From Actinomycetota bacterium (GTDB taxonomy: Bacteria > Actinomycetota > Acidimicrobiia > Acidimicrobiales > GCA-2861595), in assembly GCA_002861595.1 (NCBI GenBank), contig PJQG01000081.1, positions 1 through 36,562 on the forward strand: DNA of 36,562 nt, read 5' to 3'. The translations under genes and the position numbers were made by a program. Under the pieces are notes generated by a model, which searched no databases, was not told the DNA's origin, and saw only the letters and a program-made list of their open reading frames with translations. Positions 9,328 to 16,400 of the stretch are shown one piece after another; within the stretch, counting starts at the first letter, position 1, and each line of letters opens with the position of its first letter.

Positions 9328-9831
9328 ATGAACGCCGAATCGGACTTCAACGAGGTGGTGGCCGACACCGACTACGCCATGTACATCGTCACCGCTGCCT
9401 ACGGGGAGCAGCGCGCCGGCTGCCTGGTCGGGTTCACCACCCAGTGCAGCATGACCCCGCCGCGTTTCCTCGTCTGCCTGTCCAAGGCCAACCACACCTA
9501 CACGGTGGCGCGCCGGGCGCCGGCCCTCGGCGTGCACTTGCTGGGCCAGGACCAGCACGAGCTGGCCAGCCTGTTCGGGGAGTCGACCGGCGACGAGGTC
9601 GACAAGTTCGAACGGTGCCGCTGGAAGGTCGGGCCGGAGGGCGTCCCCCTGCTGCTCGACTGTGACAGCCGGTTCGTCGGCAGCGTTCTGGCCCGCTTCG
9701 ACCTCGGGGACCACGAGGCCTTCCACCTTGCTCCCGTGCACGCCCACAAGGGGACTGGAGTCAGGCCGCTCACCTTCCAGGCCGTTCTCGACTTGGTGCC
9801 GGGCCACCGGGCCGAGGAGGGTTCGGGCTGA
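9328..9831 (+). CDS. Flavin reductase-like (FMN-binding split-barrel) protein
   Basis: The 167-residue protein fits the flavin-reductase-like domain: an N-terminal helix, then AMYIVTAAYGEQRAGCLVGF, followed by the FMN-contacting region TTQCSMTPPRFLVCLSKANH, and a late HLAPVHAHKGTGVRPLTF segment. Members bind FMN and use NAD(P)H to reduce flavins or supply reduced flavin to partner oxygenases; no oxygenase partner is adjacent. It starts at ATG 9328, divergent from osmC and about 55 bases upstream of the csoR gene, so it may be part of the same redox and metal stress neighbourhood. Confidence 0.85.
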   Translation: MNAESDFNEVVADTDYAMYIVTAAYGEQRAGCLVGFTTQCSMTPPRFLVCLSKANHTYTVARRAPALGVHLLGQDQHELASLFGESTGDEVDKFERCRWKVGPEGVPLLLDCDSRFVGSVLARFDLGDHEAFHLAPVHAHKGTGVRPLTFQAVLDLVPGHRAEEGSG

Positions 9832-9838
9832 GGTTGAA

Positions 9839-9853
9839 TACCGCCCCGGGGTA
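9839..9853 (+). promoter_or_regulatory. Likely CsoR operator (imperfect palindrome)
   Basis: TACCGCCCCGGGGTA is an imperfect palindrome that matches the TACC...GGTA form of known CsoR operators. It lies 33 bases upstream of the csoR start and overlaps a TAGCAT -10-like element, so copper-dependent autoregulation is the simple reading. Confidence 0.5.
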
Positions 9854-9886
9854 GCATGTCTCCGACCACGCCGACGAGGAGCACGC

Positions 9887-10174
9887 ATGGCACAGTCACG
9901 GGGCTACACCGCCAGCAAGAACCAGCTTTCCGCCCGCCTGGCCCGCATCGAAGGACAGGTCCGCGGCATCGCCCGGATGGTCGAGGAGGACCGCTACTGC
10001 GTCGACGTCCTGACCCAGATCAACGCCGTGCGAGCCGCCCTCGACAAGGTCGCACTGGGGCTGCTCGACGGGCACGCCCGGCACTGCCTGGCCGGCGGCG
10101 GCGGTGGGCCCACCGACCCTGACGAGCAGGTACAGGAGTTGATGGGCGCCGTCGGGCGGATGCTCTCGCGGTAG
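9887..10174 (+). CDS. csoR: CsoR-type copper-sensing transcriptional repressor
   Basis: The 95-residue all-helical protein belongs to the CsoR/RcnR (DUF156) family. The N-terminal motif LARIEGQVRGIARMVEEDRY is diagnostic. The Cu(I) ligand triad is complete: Cys in RYCVDVL, then His and Cys separated by three residues in GHARHC (positions equivalent to Cys36, His61 and Cys65 of the M. tuberculosis protein). Apo-protein binds the operator and Cu(I) releases it. ATG 9887 has a GAGGAG Shine-Dalgarno 6-7 bases upstream. No copper ATPase or chaperone gene follows, so the regulon lies elsewhere or is limited to this neighbourhood. Confidence 0.93.
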   Translation: MAQSRGYTASKNQLSARLARIEGQVRGIARMVEEDRYCVDVLTQINAVRAALDKVALGLLDGHARHCLAGGGGGPTDPDEQVQELMGAVGRMLSR

Positions 10175-10285
10175 AGCCGCACTTGTCGCCGGGCAGGCCG
10201 TCCCCAACATGGTGAGGGCGGTGACCACCGCCACCGTGATGGCGCCCCACGGTTTGGACGTGCCCCCTTGGGGCAGGCTGTTGGC

Positions 10286-11287
10286 ATGCCTGCCGTGACT
10301 GCCGACCCGATCACGCTGCCCCGCATCGAGATCCCGTCAGGTCCGGCCCTGGCCACCAGGCCTGTCCGCTCGGTGACCACGGCGCCTTCCGGCTACGAGG
10401 GCGAGGGGTTCCCGGTCCGGCGGGCCTTCGCCGGAGTCGACCTCGCCGACCTCGACCCGTTCGTCCACCTCGACCAGATGGGCGAAGTCGAGTACGGCCC
10501 CGGCGAGCCCAAGGGCACCCCGTGGCACCCGCACCGGGGCTTCGAGACGGTCACGTACATGATGGATGGCGTCATCCGTCACGCCGACTCGATCGGCGGC
10601 GGAGGGGTGATCTCCAACGGCGCAACGCAGTGGATGACTGCCGGCAGCGGCATCCTCCACATCGAAACACCCCCCGAGGACGTTGTCGCCGCAGGCGGGC
10701 TGTTCCACGGCCTGCAACTGTGGGTGAACCTCCCGGCCCGGGACAAGTGGATCGACCCGCGGTACCAGGACATCGAGCCGGAGTCCGTCAAGCTCCTCGC
10801 ATCGGCGGATGCCGGCGCCATCGTTCGCCTCATCGCCGGCGAGATCGGCGACCACCGCGGGCCCGGCGGGACGCACACGCCCATGACGATGGTCCACGCC
10901 ACCATCAGCCCCGGCGGCCAGCTCGTGCTCCCGTGGCCGGCAGAGTTCAACGCCCTCGGTTACGTGCTCGCCGGCAACGCCATGGTGGGTGCCGAGCGCC
11001 GCCCGGTCACCACCGGCCAGCTCACCGTGTTCGGGCCCGGTCACACGATCACCGTCGAAGCGGGCGAGACCCAGGAGGGCCGCTCACCGCAGGTCGAGTT
11101 CCTCCTGCTCGGCGGCCGCCCGATCCGCGAGCCCGTCGCCTGGATGGGCCCGTTCGTCATGAACACCAAGGCCGAGCTCCAGCAGGCCTACGAGGATTTC
11201 CAGGCCGGACGCCTCGGGACCGTGCCGGCGACCCACGCCGCGCCCACCGACGAGCTCCGCCTCCAGGCCGACTCCCCGCTCGACTGA
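10286..11287 (+). CDS. Pirin-family cupin protein
   Basis: The 333-residue product is a bicupin of the pirin family. The N-terminal cupin carries the metal ligands HPHRG (HxH form), with GSGILHIET giving the other His and Glu. The region between includes FETVTYMMDGVIRHADSIG, characteristic of pirins. The second cupin is in the C-terminal half (LTVFGPGHTITVEAGE) and ends with GPFVMNTKAELQQAYEDFQ, the usual pirin tail. Pirins bind Fe and some have quercetin dioxygenase activity or regulate other enzymes; the role here is unknown. ATG 10286 is preferred over GTG 10268 because the mature family start lies close to it. Confidence 0.92.
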   Translation: MPAVTADPITLPRIEIPSGPALATRPVRSVTTAPSGYEGEGFPVRRAFAGVDLADLDPFVHLDQMGEVEYGPGEPKGTPWHPHRGFETVTYMMDGVIRHADSIGGGGVISNGATQWMTAGSGILHIETPPEDVVAAGGLFHGLQLWVNLPARDKWIDPRYQDIEPESVKLLASADAGAIVRLIAGEIGDHRGPGGTHTPMTMVHATISPGGQLVLPWPAEFNALGYVLAGNAMVGAERRPVTTGQLTVFGPGHTITVEAGETQEGRSPQVEFLLLGGRPIREPVAWMGPFVMNTKAELQQAYEDFQAGRLGTVPATHAAPTDELRLQADSPLD

Positions 11288-11337
11288 TGCGGACGGCTCG
11301 ACAAGGCGCCAAGGCCTGATCCGAAGGAGTTCGTGAC

Positions 11338-11463
11338 GTGGATTCGCTCGGCTGGCTCATCCTCATGGTGGTCCTGTTGGTGGTGTTGGCGACGACATTC
11401 GTGGTGGTCCGGCGTCGCCAGCGGGCGGGGGGCGTCATCGCCACCAAGAAGGATTCGCGATGA
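11338..11463 (+). CDS. 41-residue single-pass membrane peptide
   Basis: From GTG 11338 the frame gives 41 residues: a short N-terminus (MDSLGW), one strongly hydrophobic helix (LILMVVLLVVLATTFVVV), and a basic tail (RRRQRAGG...KKDSR), so an N-out/C-in orientation by the positive-inside rule. AAGGAG lies 10 bases upstream. The stop overlaps the next start as ATGA. I recognise no family. Coupling to two PRC-barrel proteins suggests it is a membrane anchor or small partner of those proteins; that is inference. Confidence 0.7.
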   Translation: MDSLGWLILMVVLLVVLATTFVVVRRRQRAGGVIATKKDSR

Positions 11464-12020
11464 CGCTGCTCATGCACGCCTCGGACATCTCCGGTCGTCC
11501 GGTCGTGACGGTCCGCGGTGGCGAGGACATCGCGGAGGTCCGCGATGTTGTCTACAGTCCCGAATCCGGTCGCCTCGTCGGCCTGACCTTGAACAAGCGG
11601 GGCTTCCTGGCCGGGCGTCGGGCGGAGGTGCTCCCGGCTGGCCAGATCCACGCCATCGGCAGGGACGCCGTGATGGTCGGCGACGACTCCAGCCTGGCAG
11701 ATGGCGACGCTGCTCCCGACGAACTCGCTCATCCGGCAACCGAACGAAATGTCCTGGGCGATGACGTCCTCACCGAGCGAGGAGTGAACCTCGGCAAGGT
11801 CAAAGACTTGGTACTCGTCGTCGGCAGCAGCGGGGACGTCGTGGGATATCACATCGACAAGACGGGCGGCGGACGCGGCTACATCCCATTGCCGGCCCAG
11901 CTGGCGGTGTCCGGCGAGTTCCTTGTCGTGCCCGACATCACCGAAGAGTTCGTGCGCGACGACCTGGTGGGCCTGGGTGCGGCGGTGGAGGAGTTCCGCG
12001 CCCGGCTCGGATTGCCGTGA
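11460..12020 (+). CDS. PRC-barrel domain protein (two repeats)
   Basis: The 186-residue product contains two PRC-barrel repeats: residues about 8-60 (DISGRPVVTVRGGEDIAEVR, then VVYSPESGRLVGLTL) and about 95-160 (NVLGDDVLTERGVNLGKVKD, then GYHIDKTGG and YIPLP). PRC barrels are small beta barrels found in RimM, the photosynthetic reaction centre H subunit and many uncharacterised prokaryotic proteins. No signal peptide. The gene starts within the stop of the 41-residue peptide gene (ATGA) and its own stop overlaps the next gene (GTGA), so the three are one translationally coupled unit. Confidence 0.8.
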   Translation: MTLLMHASDISGRPVVTVRGGEDIAEVRDVVYSPESGRLVGLTLNKRGFLAGRRAEVLPAGQIHAIGRDAVMVGDDSSLADGDAAPDELAHPATERNVLGDDVLTERGVNLGKVKDLVLVVGSSGDVVGYHIDKTGGGRGYIPLPAQLAVSGEFLVVPDITEEFVRDDLVGLGAAVEEFRARLGLP

Positions 12021-12490
12021 GCGACTCCTTCCGGCGGGCAACGGGACGCAAGGTGGTCAGCCGAGCCAGCGCCGAGGAGGTCGGCGTCGTCGCCCATCTG
12101 CTGGTCGACGCCGGCCGCCACCGGGTTGCGGCCGTCGTCATCGGCCGGGGCAAGAAGGCCCGCCTCGTCGACTGGGCTCAACTCAGCAGCTTCGGCCCCG
12201 ACGCGGTGATGGTGGCCGAGGAGAGCGCCCTACGGCCTCCCGCCGACGACCGGGAACAAGCCGCCGCCGACGGCAAGTTGGAGCTCGTGGGCAAGCGGGC
12301 GCTGACCGAGCAGGGAAACGAGATGGGCCGAGTCGAGGATGTCTCCTTCGACCCCGACAGCGGAGCGCTGGAGACGCTGATCGTGAAGGACCGTCACATC
12401 CCTGCGGAGGCTCTGCTTGCCAACGGTTCGTACGCCGCGGTGCTGCACCCCGGCCAAGATGAGATTTCGGGCATGCGGCTCTCCGACTGA
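12017..12490 (+). CDS. Second PRC-barrel protein of the operon
   Basis: The 157-residue product has two PRC-like repeats: GRKVVSRASAEEVGVVAHLL with VAAVVIGRGKKARLVDW, and LVGKRALTEQGNEMGRVEDV with FDPDSGALETLIV. It resembles the preceding gene and is probably a duplication followed by divergence. It starts at GTG 12017 inside the preceding TGA. The gene ends 3 bases before the stop of the convergent gene on the minus strand, leaving no room for an ordinary terminator. Confidence 0.78.
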   Translation: MSDSFRRATGRKVVSRASAEEVGVVAHLLVDAGRHRVAAVVIGRGKKARLVDWAQLSSFGPDAVMVAEESALRPPADDREQAAADGKLELVGKRALTEQGNEMGRVEDVSFDPDSGALETLIVKDRHIPAEALLANGSYAAVLHPGQDEISGMRLSD

Positions 12491-12493
12491 CTG

Positions 12494-13111
12494 TCAGGCC
12501 CTCGAGGCGTCGTACACCTCCTCCGCCGGCAACGCCATCAGCCGGTCGGCGATGTCCTGCTTCAGCGCCACGAGGCGCTCGTCGTCAACGCGTGTCCGGG
12601 CCCCCTTGCGGACCAGGCCGGTGAACTCGTCGTTGACGTGCTCGGGGCGGAGCGTGAGGTCCACCGTCTTGGCTTGGTAGCCGAGGCGGAAGAAGAACTT
12701 GCCCTCCGGGGCGTCGGGGACGTGAGCGGGAGCGAGCTCCACCGTGACGCGGTAGCGCCCGCCGGTGACCACCCGGGCCACCATCTCGAAGGCGTCGCGG
12801 GCTCCGGGCCCGGGAAAGGCGGTCTCGACCTCGATGCTGTACCGGTCGGGCGGCTGCCCCGGGCACAGCAGCGGGAAGGCCCGTTCCATGACCTTGAAGC
12901 CGTGGGCGACGCCGGCGATTGAGCTCCTGCCGTGGTACTTGAGCAGGTCATCGAAGGAGATGGAGACCACGTCGCCCTCGTCGAGCACCTGGAGCATCGC
13001 CATCAGCGGGTCACCGTAGATCGTCGCCCGCGATGACGTTGAACACGGCGATGGCGTCCCGGCTCGCACCAGACTGTGCACCCCATGGGGATGGAACTTC
13101 GACGCGTACAT
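12494..13111 (-). CDS. Conserved protein of unknown function with compensating frameshifts near its 5' end
   Basis: The frame encodes 205 residues. The main body, from YGDPLMAMLQVLDEG onward (DDLLKYHGRSSIAGVAHGFK, ARDAFEMVARVVTGG, and a charged helical tail), is clearly coding. I do not identify the family; a loose resemblance to FmdE-type domains (HG...GVAHGF...ARDAF) is noted without the metal cysteines. The first 14 codons (MYASKFHPHGVHSL) look natural, but the next 14 codons have A/T third positions and give AGTPSPCSTSSRAT. In the neighbouring frame the same bases read RDAIAVFNVIAGD with every third base G or C. Two opposite frameshifts about 40 bases apart would explain this, and the frame remains open throughout. 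ATG 13003 with an upstream GGTGA is an alternative start. It is convergent with the PRC operon. Confidence 0.65.
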   Translation of the reverse strand: MYASKFHPHGVHSLVRAGTPSPCSTSSRATIYGDPLMAMLQVLDEGDVVSISFDDLLKYHGRSSIAGVAHGFKVMERAFPLLCPGQPPDRYSIEVETAFPGPGARDAFEMVARVVTGGRYRVTVELAPAHVPDAPEGKFFFRLGYQAKTVDLTLRPEHVNDEFTGLVRKGARTRVDDERLVALKQDIADRLMALPAEEVYDASRA

Positions 13112-13235
13112 CCGCGAATGCCGCTCGGCGCGGTCCCGAGCGCCACGCTTGCGCCTACCCGCCCTGAACCGGTGGTCTCCCGATGGCCGTCGGGCATCGG
13201 CAGCTGATCCGGCGAGAACACGCGAACATGATTCC

Positions 13236-15188
13236 GTGTCCGACGGCCACGATTCCCCTCCTCAGACGACGGTCGCCGAGGAGGCGCTCAACGCGGCGGA
13301 GGCGGATGCGGCGATAGCACGCCTGTCCGCTGCCATCCGGCAGCTGACCGCGGCCGGCGACCGGCGACGCGCCGCCGTGACGTGCACGCAGCTCGGGGAC
13401 GTCTTCGCCACTGCCGTCGGCAACCTGACCGCGGCTCGGGCCTGGTTCCTCCGGGCGACCCGTCTCATCGAGAACGAGCCGCCCTGCATCGAGCAGGGTT
13501 GGGTGGCGGTGGCGGGCCTCGGCTGCGACGTGGATGACCCCGCGGAGCTGCACGCCCGGGCCGAGCTGGCCCTCGACCGGGCCCGGCAGTTCGGCGACGT
13601 GAACCTGGAGACAAAGGCCCTGGCGGACCTGGGCCTGGCCCATGTCCAAACGGGCCGGGTGAAGGAGGGCATGGCTCTCCTCGACGAAGCCATGGCCCTC
13701 GTGTGTGGACCGGCCGACAGTGTCGAGGCGACGGGGAAGTCCGTATGCTCGTTCCTGACCGCGTGCTACTTCGCCGCCGATTTCGATCGCGCCGGCGCCT
13801 GGGCGGACGCCCTCCGCCGGCAGGGTTTGATCGGCAGCGCCCCGGGCGTGCCCGTGTTCCTCAGCGGCCACTGCGACGCCGTCCAGGCGACGGCCCTGTG
13901 CGAGCTGGGGCGGTGGGGCGAGGCCGAGACGATGCTGAGCCGGGCCATCGAGGAGTTCGAGAGGGGCATGCAGATGCCCAGCTGGCATCCAGCCATTGCC
14001 CTGGCCGAGCTCCGCATCCGGCAGGGCCGGCTGGCGGACGCGGAGATGCTGCTCCTGGGGAAGGACGGCCACTTCCAGGCACTCCTTCCGGCGGCCCGCC
14101 TCCATCTGGCGCGGGGCGACTACGACCTGGCCCGGGCCACGGCAGTTCGGGGCTTGCGGTCGATCGGGGACGACCGGCTGCGGGCGGCCGAGCTCCTCGC
14201 CGTGCTGGTGGACACGGAGCTCGGCGCCGGTGACCTCGGCGCGGCCACGGCCGCCTGCGACGACCTCCTGGCCAGAGGTGGCGGCCTCGACGTACCCGGG
14301 CTCAAGGACCGGATGGCCGCGGTGCGGGCTCGCCTCCTGGCCGCGACGGGCGACATCGCCGCCGCCATCGCCACGGTGGAAGCGGCCTTCGACCAGCTGG
14401 CTGTCACCGGTGTGCCGTTGCTCCGCGCCACGCTGCTCCTCGATCTGGTGCGCCTCCACGAGAGGGCCGGCAACCACGCGGCGGCCAAGGTGGAGGCGGG
14501 AAGAGCGGCGGGCATCCTGGCCGGCCTCGACGTAGCCCTGCCCTCGGACGACGTCGAGCTCCTGGCTCGCTTCTGCGGTCCTCCCCGGACGGCCGCCAAC
14601 GGCGCCCCCCGGCGGATGGCCGAGCTGAGGCGGGAGGATCGCTGCTGGGTGGTCGCCTACGGCGACATTCGAGCCCGGCTGACGGACACCAAGGGGATGC
14701 GCTACCTGGCCGAGCTCCTGCGCAGCCCGGGCGTCGAGCGGCACGCCCTCGACCTGGTGGACCGCGTGGAGGGCCTGGGCCCCGACGGGCACGTGGACCG
14801 GCGTCGGCTCGGAGATGCCGGAGAGATGGTCGATTCCCGCGCCCGCAACGTGTACCGCCACCGGATCGAGGCGCTGCGGGCGGACATCGACGAAGCCCTC
14901 GACAGAGGTGCGGATCAGCGGGCCGAGGTTCTCCAAACCGAGCTCGGCCAGCTCACGGCCCAGCTGGCCCAGGCCTTCGGGCTGGGCGGTCGGAGCCGGC
15001 GGGCGTCCTCGGCGGCCGAGCGGGCCCGCATCAACGTCACGAGAGCGCTGAGGGCCGCCACCGCCCGGGTGGCCGAGTGCGTGCCGGAGGCAGCGGAGGT
15101 TCTCGACCGGCGGGTCCGCACGGGCATCTACTGCGCCTTCGAGCCCGACGAGAGCGACGCCGTTCGCTGGTTGTTCACCTCGAACTGA
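13236..15188 (+). CDS. TPR-repeat regulator-like protein
   Basis: About 650 residues. Most of the protein is helix-turn-helix repeats of TPR type from residue about 10 to 440 (for example AVTCTQLGDVFATAVGNLTA and ARAELALDRARQFGDVNLE). The C-terminal ~160 residues (MRYLAELLRSPG, then ARNVYRHRIEALRADIDEAL, then AERARINVTRALRAATARVA and TGIYCAFEPDE) match a tail I know from actinobacterial ATPase-TPR regulator proteins. There is no N-terminal P-loop ATPase and no LuxR HTH, so it may be a stand-alone sensor or scaffold. The GTG at 13236 is the most plausible start, but it lacks a clear Shine-Dalgarno and the frame is open to 13149. The next gene, an MBL-fold protein, begins 58 bases downstream. 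Confidence 0.7.
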   Translation: MSDGHDSPPQTTVAEEALNAAEADAAIARLSAAIRQLTAAGDRRRAAVTCTQLGDVFATAVGNLTAARAWFLRATRLIENEPPCIEQGWVAVAGLGCDVDDPAELHARAELALDRARQFGDVNLETKALADLGLAHVQTGRVKEGMALLDEAMALVCGPADSVEATGKSVCSFLTACYFAADFDRAGAWADALRRQGLIGSAPGVPVFLSGHCDAVQATALCELGRWGEAETMLSRAIEEFERGMQMPSWHPAIALAELRIRQGRLADAEMLLLGKDGHFQALLPAARLHLARGDYDLARATAVRGLRSIGDDRLRAAELLAVLVDTELGAGDLGAATAACDDLLARGGGLDVPGLKDRMAAVRARLLAATGDIAAAIATVEAAFDQLAVTGVPLLRATLLLDLVRLHERAGNHAAAKVEAGRAAGILAGLDVALPSDDVELLARFCGPPRTAANGAPRRMAELRREDRCWVVAYGDIRARLTDTKGMRYLAELLRSPGVERHALDLVDRVEGLGPDGHVDRRRLGDAGEMVDSRARNVYRHRIEALRADIDEALDRGADQRAEVLQTELGQLTAQLAQAFGLGGRSRRASSAAERARINVTRALRAATARVAECVPEAAEVLDRRVRTGIYCAFEPDESDAVRWLFTSN

Positions 15189-15246
15189 ACGAAACGGGGC
15201 CGGACCGAACGCCCCGGGAGCAAACGACTACCAAGGAGGAAATCCG

Positions 15247-16071
15247 ATGGATGCTCCCTACCAGGCGGCGCCCGATGTCCACGTGCTCCCGACCAACCTT
15301 CCCCTACCGGGGGTCGGTGTCCTTCCCATCAACGCCTACGTGCTGCTCGCCGAGGAGCCGGTGCTCATCGACGCCGGCCTCGGCGTCGACGGAGACCAGT
15401 TCGTCGACGCGCTGACGTCGATCGTCGACCCTCGAGCTCTGCGGTGGGTGTGGCTGACCCACGACGACGCCGACCACACGGGAAGCATCCGGCGGGTGCT
15501 GGAAATGGCCCCGAACGCCCGTCTCGTCACCCATGGCTTCAACGCCCTGCGCATGTCGTCGTGGTGGCCGGTGCCGTTCGACCGGGTCCACGCCATCCGG
15601 GTGGGTGACCGCCTCCCGCTCGGGGACAGGACGCTGCGAGCGGTGGCGCCGCCGTTGTACGACAACCCGATGTCGATCGGCGTGCTGGACGAGGCGACCG
15701 GCTCGCTCTTCTCGGTCGACTCGTTCGGCGCCCTGCTGCCCGAGCCGACCGAGGATGCCGCCCAGGTTCCCCACGACGCCCTGGCCGGCGGCATGCGGGC
15801 GTGGGCGACCTCGGACTCGCCTTGGGCCCACCTGCTCGACCGCCAGCGGTTCGGCCAGGTGCTCGACGGGGTGCGGCGCCTGCAGCCGACGCGAATCTTC
15901 TCCTCACACCTCCCCGCCGCCACCGGGACATCGCTCGAGCGCTTCCTCGAGGTGCTGGAGTCGGTCCCCGACGCCGAGCCTGCCCGGGCTCCGAGCCACG
16001 AGGAGTTCGGGTTCATGTTGGAGGCGATGATGGCCGCGACCGGCGAGCGTCAGCCGGTGGCCGCCGGGTAG
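15247..16071 (+). CDS. MBL-fold metallohydrolase, ODP/flavodiiron-like, with HxDxDH motif
   Basis: The 274-residue protein has the metallo-beta-lactamase fold: PINAYVLLAEEPVLIDAGLG, the metal motif THDDADHTG, a histidine in RLVTHGFN, an aspartate in SVDSFGA and the last histidine in FSSHLPAA. The usual hydrolase motif is HxHxDH and the flavodiiron one is HxExDH; here it is HxDxDH. Substrate unknown: it may be an oxygen- or NO-sensing diiron protein or a hydrolase. ATG 15247 has a strong AAGGAGG Shine-Dalgarno. It lies just downstream of the TPR protein and a paralogue occurs at 31064, in the same position relative to another regulator. Confidence 0.85.
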   Translation: MDAPYQAAPDVHVLPTNLPLPGVGVLPINAYVLLAEEPVLIDAGLGVDGDQFVDALTSIVDPRALRWVWLTHDDADHTGSIRRVLEMAPNARLVTHGFNALRMSSWWPVPFDRVHAIRVGDRLPLGDRTLRAVAPPLYDNPMSIGVLDEATGSLFSVDSFGALLPEPTEDAAQVPHDALAGGMRAWATSDSPWAHLLDRQRFGQVLDGVRRLQPTRIFSSHLPAATGTSLERFLEVLESVPDAEPARAPSHEEFGFMLEAMMAATGERQPVAAG

Positions 16072-16078
16072 GTCACCG

Positions 16079-16098
16079 ACGGAGGGTCGGACCTCCGT
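16079..16098 (+). terminator. Terminator-like hairpin after the MBL gene
   Basis: A perfect 7-bp stem (ACGGAGG / CCTCCGT) with a 6-base loop begins 8 bases after the MBL stop codon. No T-tract. The rest of the interval up to 16400 shows nothing I can support. Confidence 0.4.
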
Positions 16099-16400
16099 GG
16101 CGGGGATCATCAGCCGGACGGGGCCTTTGCCGCCCCGCCCGGCTCGCCCGACTGGACCGGGGCCCTGCGGTACGCAGAGGGACAGGGTCTCCACTGACAC
16201 CGATGTGCCTGATTGAGGTCGGGGCGTAGGGCGGTTCTGTCGGCCTCTCCATCGTCCCCCCGAGAAGAGCATCGCGGCTGCGCGGCCGAGGCGCCCGGGT
16301 TCGCACGTGGGGAGCTCTGCCGGCGATGCGCGTTACCGGGCGCCGCCTCGGTACCGTCATCGAGCGCATCCTCGGCCGCCGGCAAGGAAAGCAGGGATTG
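16099..16400. other. Intergenic interval with no supported feature
   Basis: About 300 bases between two convergent genes. Frames here have poor codon bias on both strands; I see no RNA gene or recognisable remnant. Confidence 0.4.

Noticed and set aside
13155-14936. A long minus-strand frame opposite the TPR protein
   Set aside because: High-GC antisense shadow; the plus strand has TPR motifs and better third-base bias.
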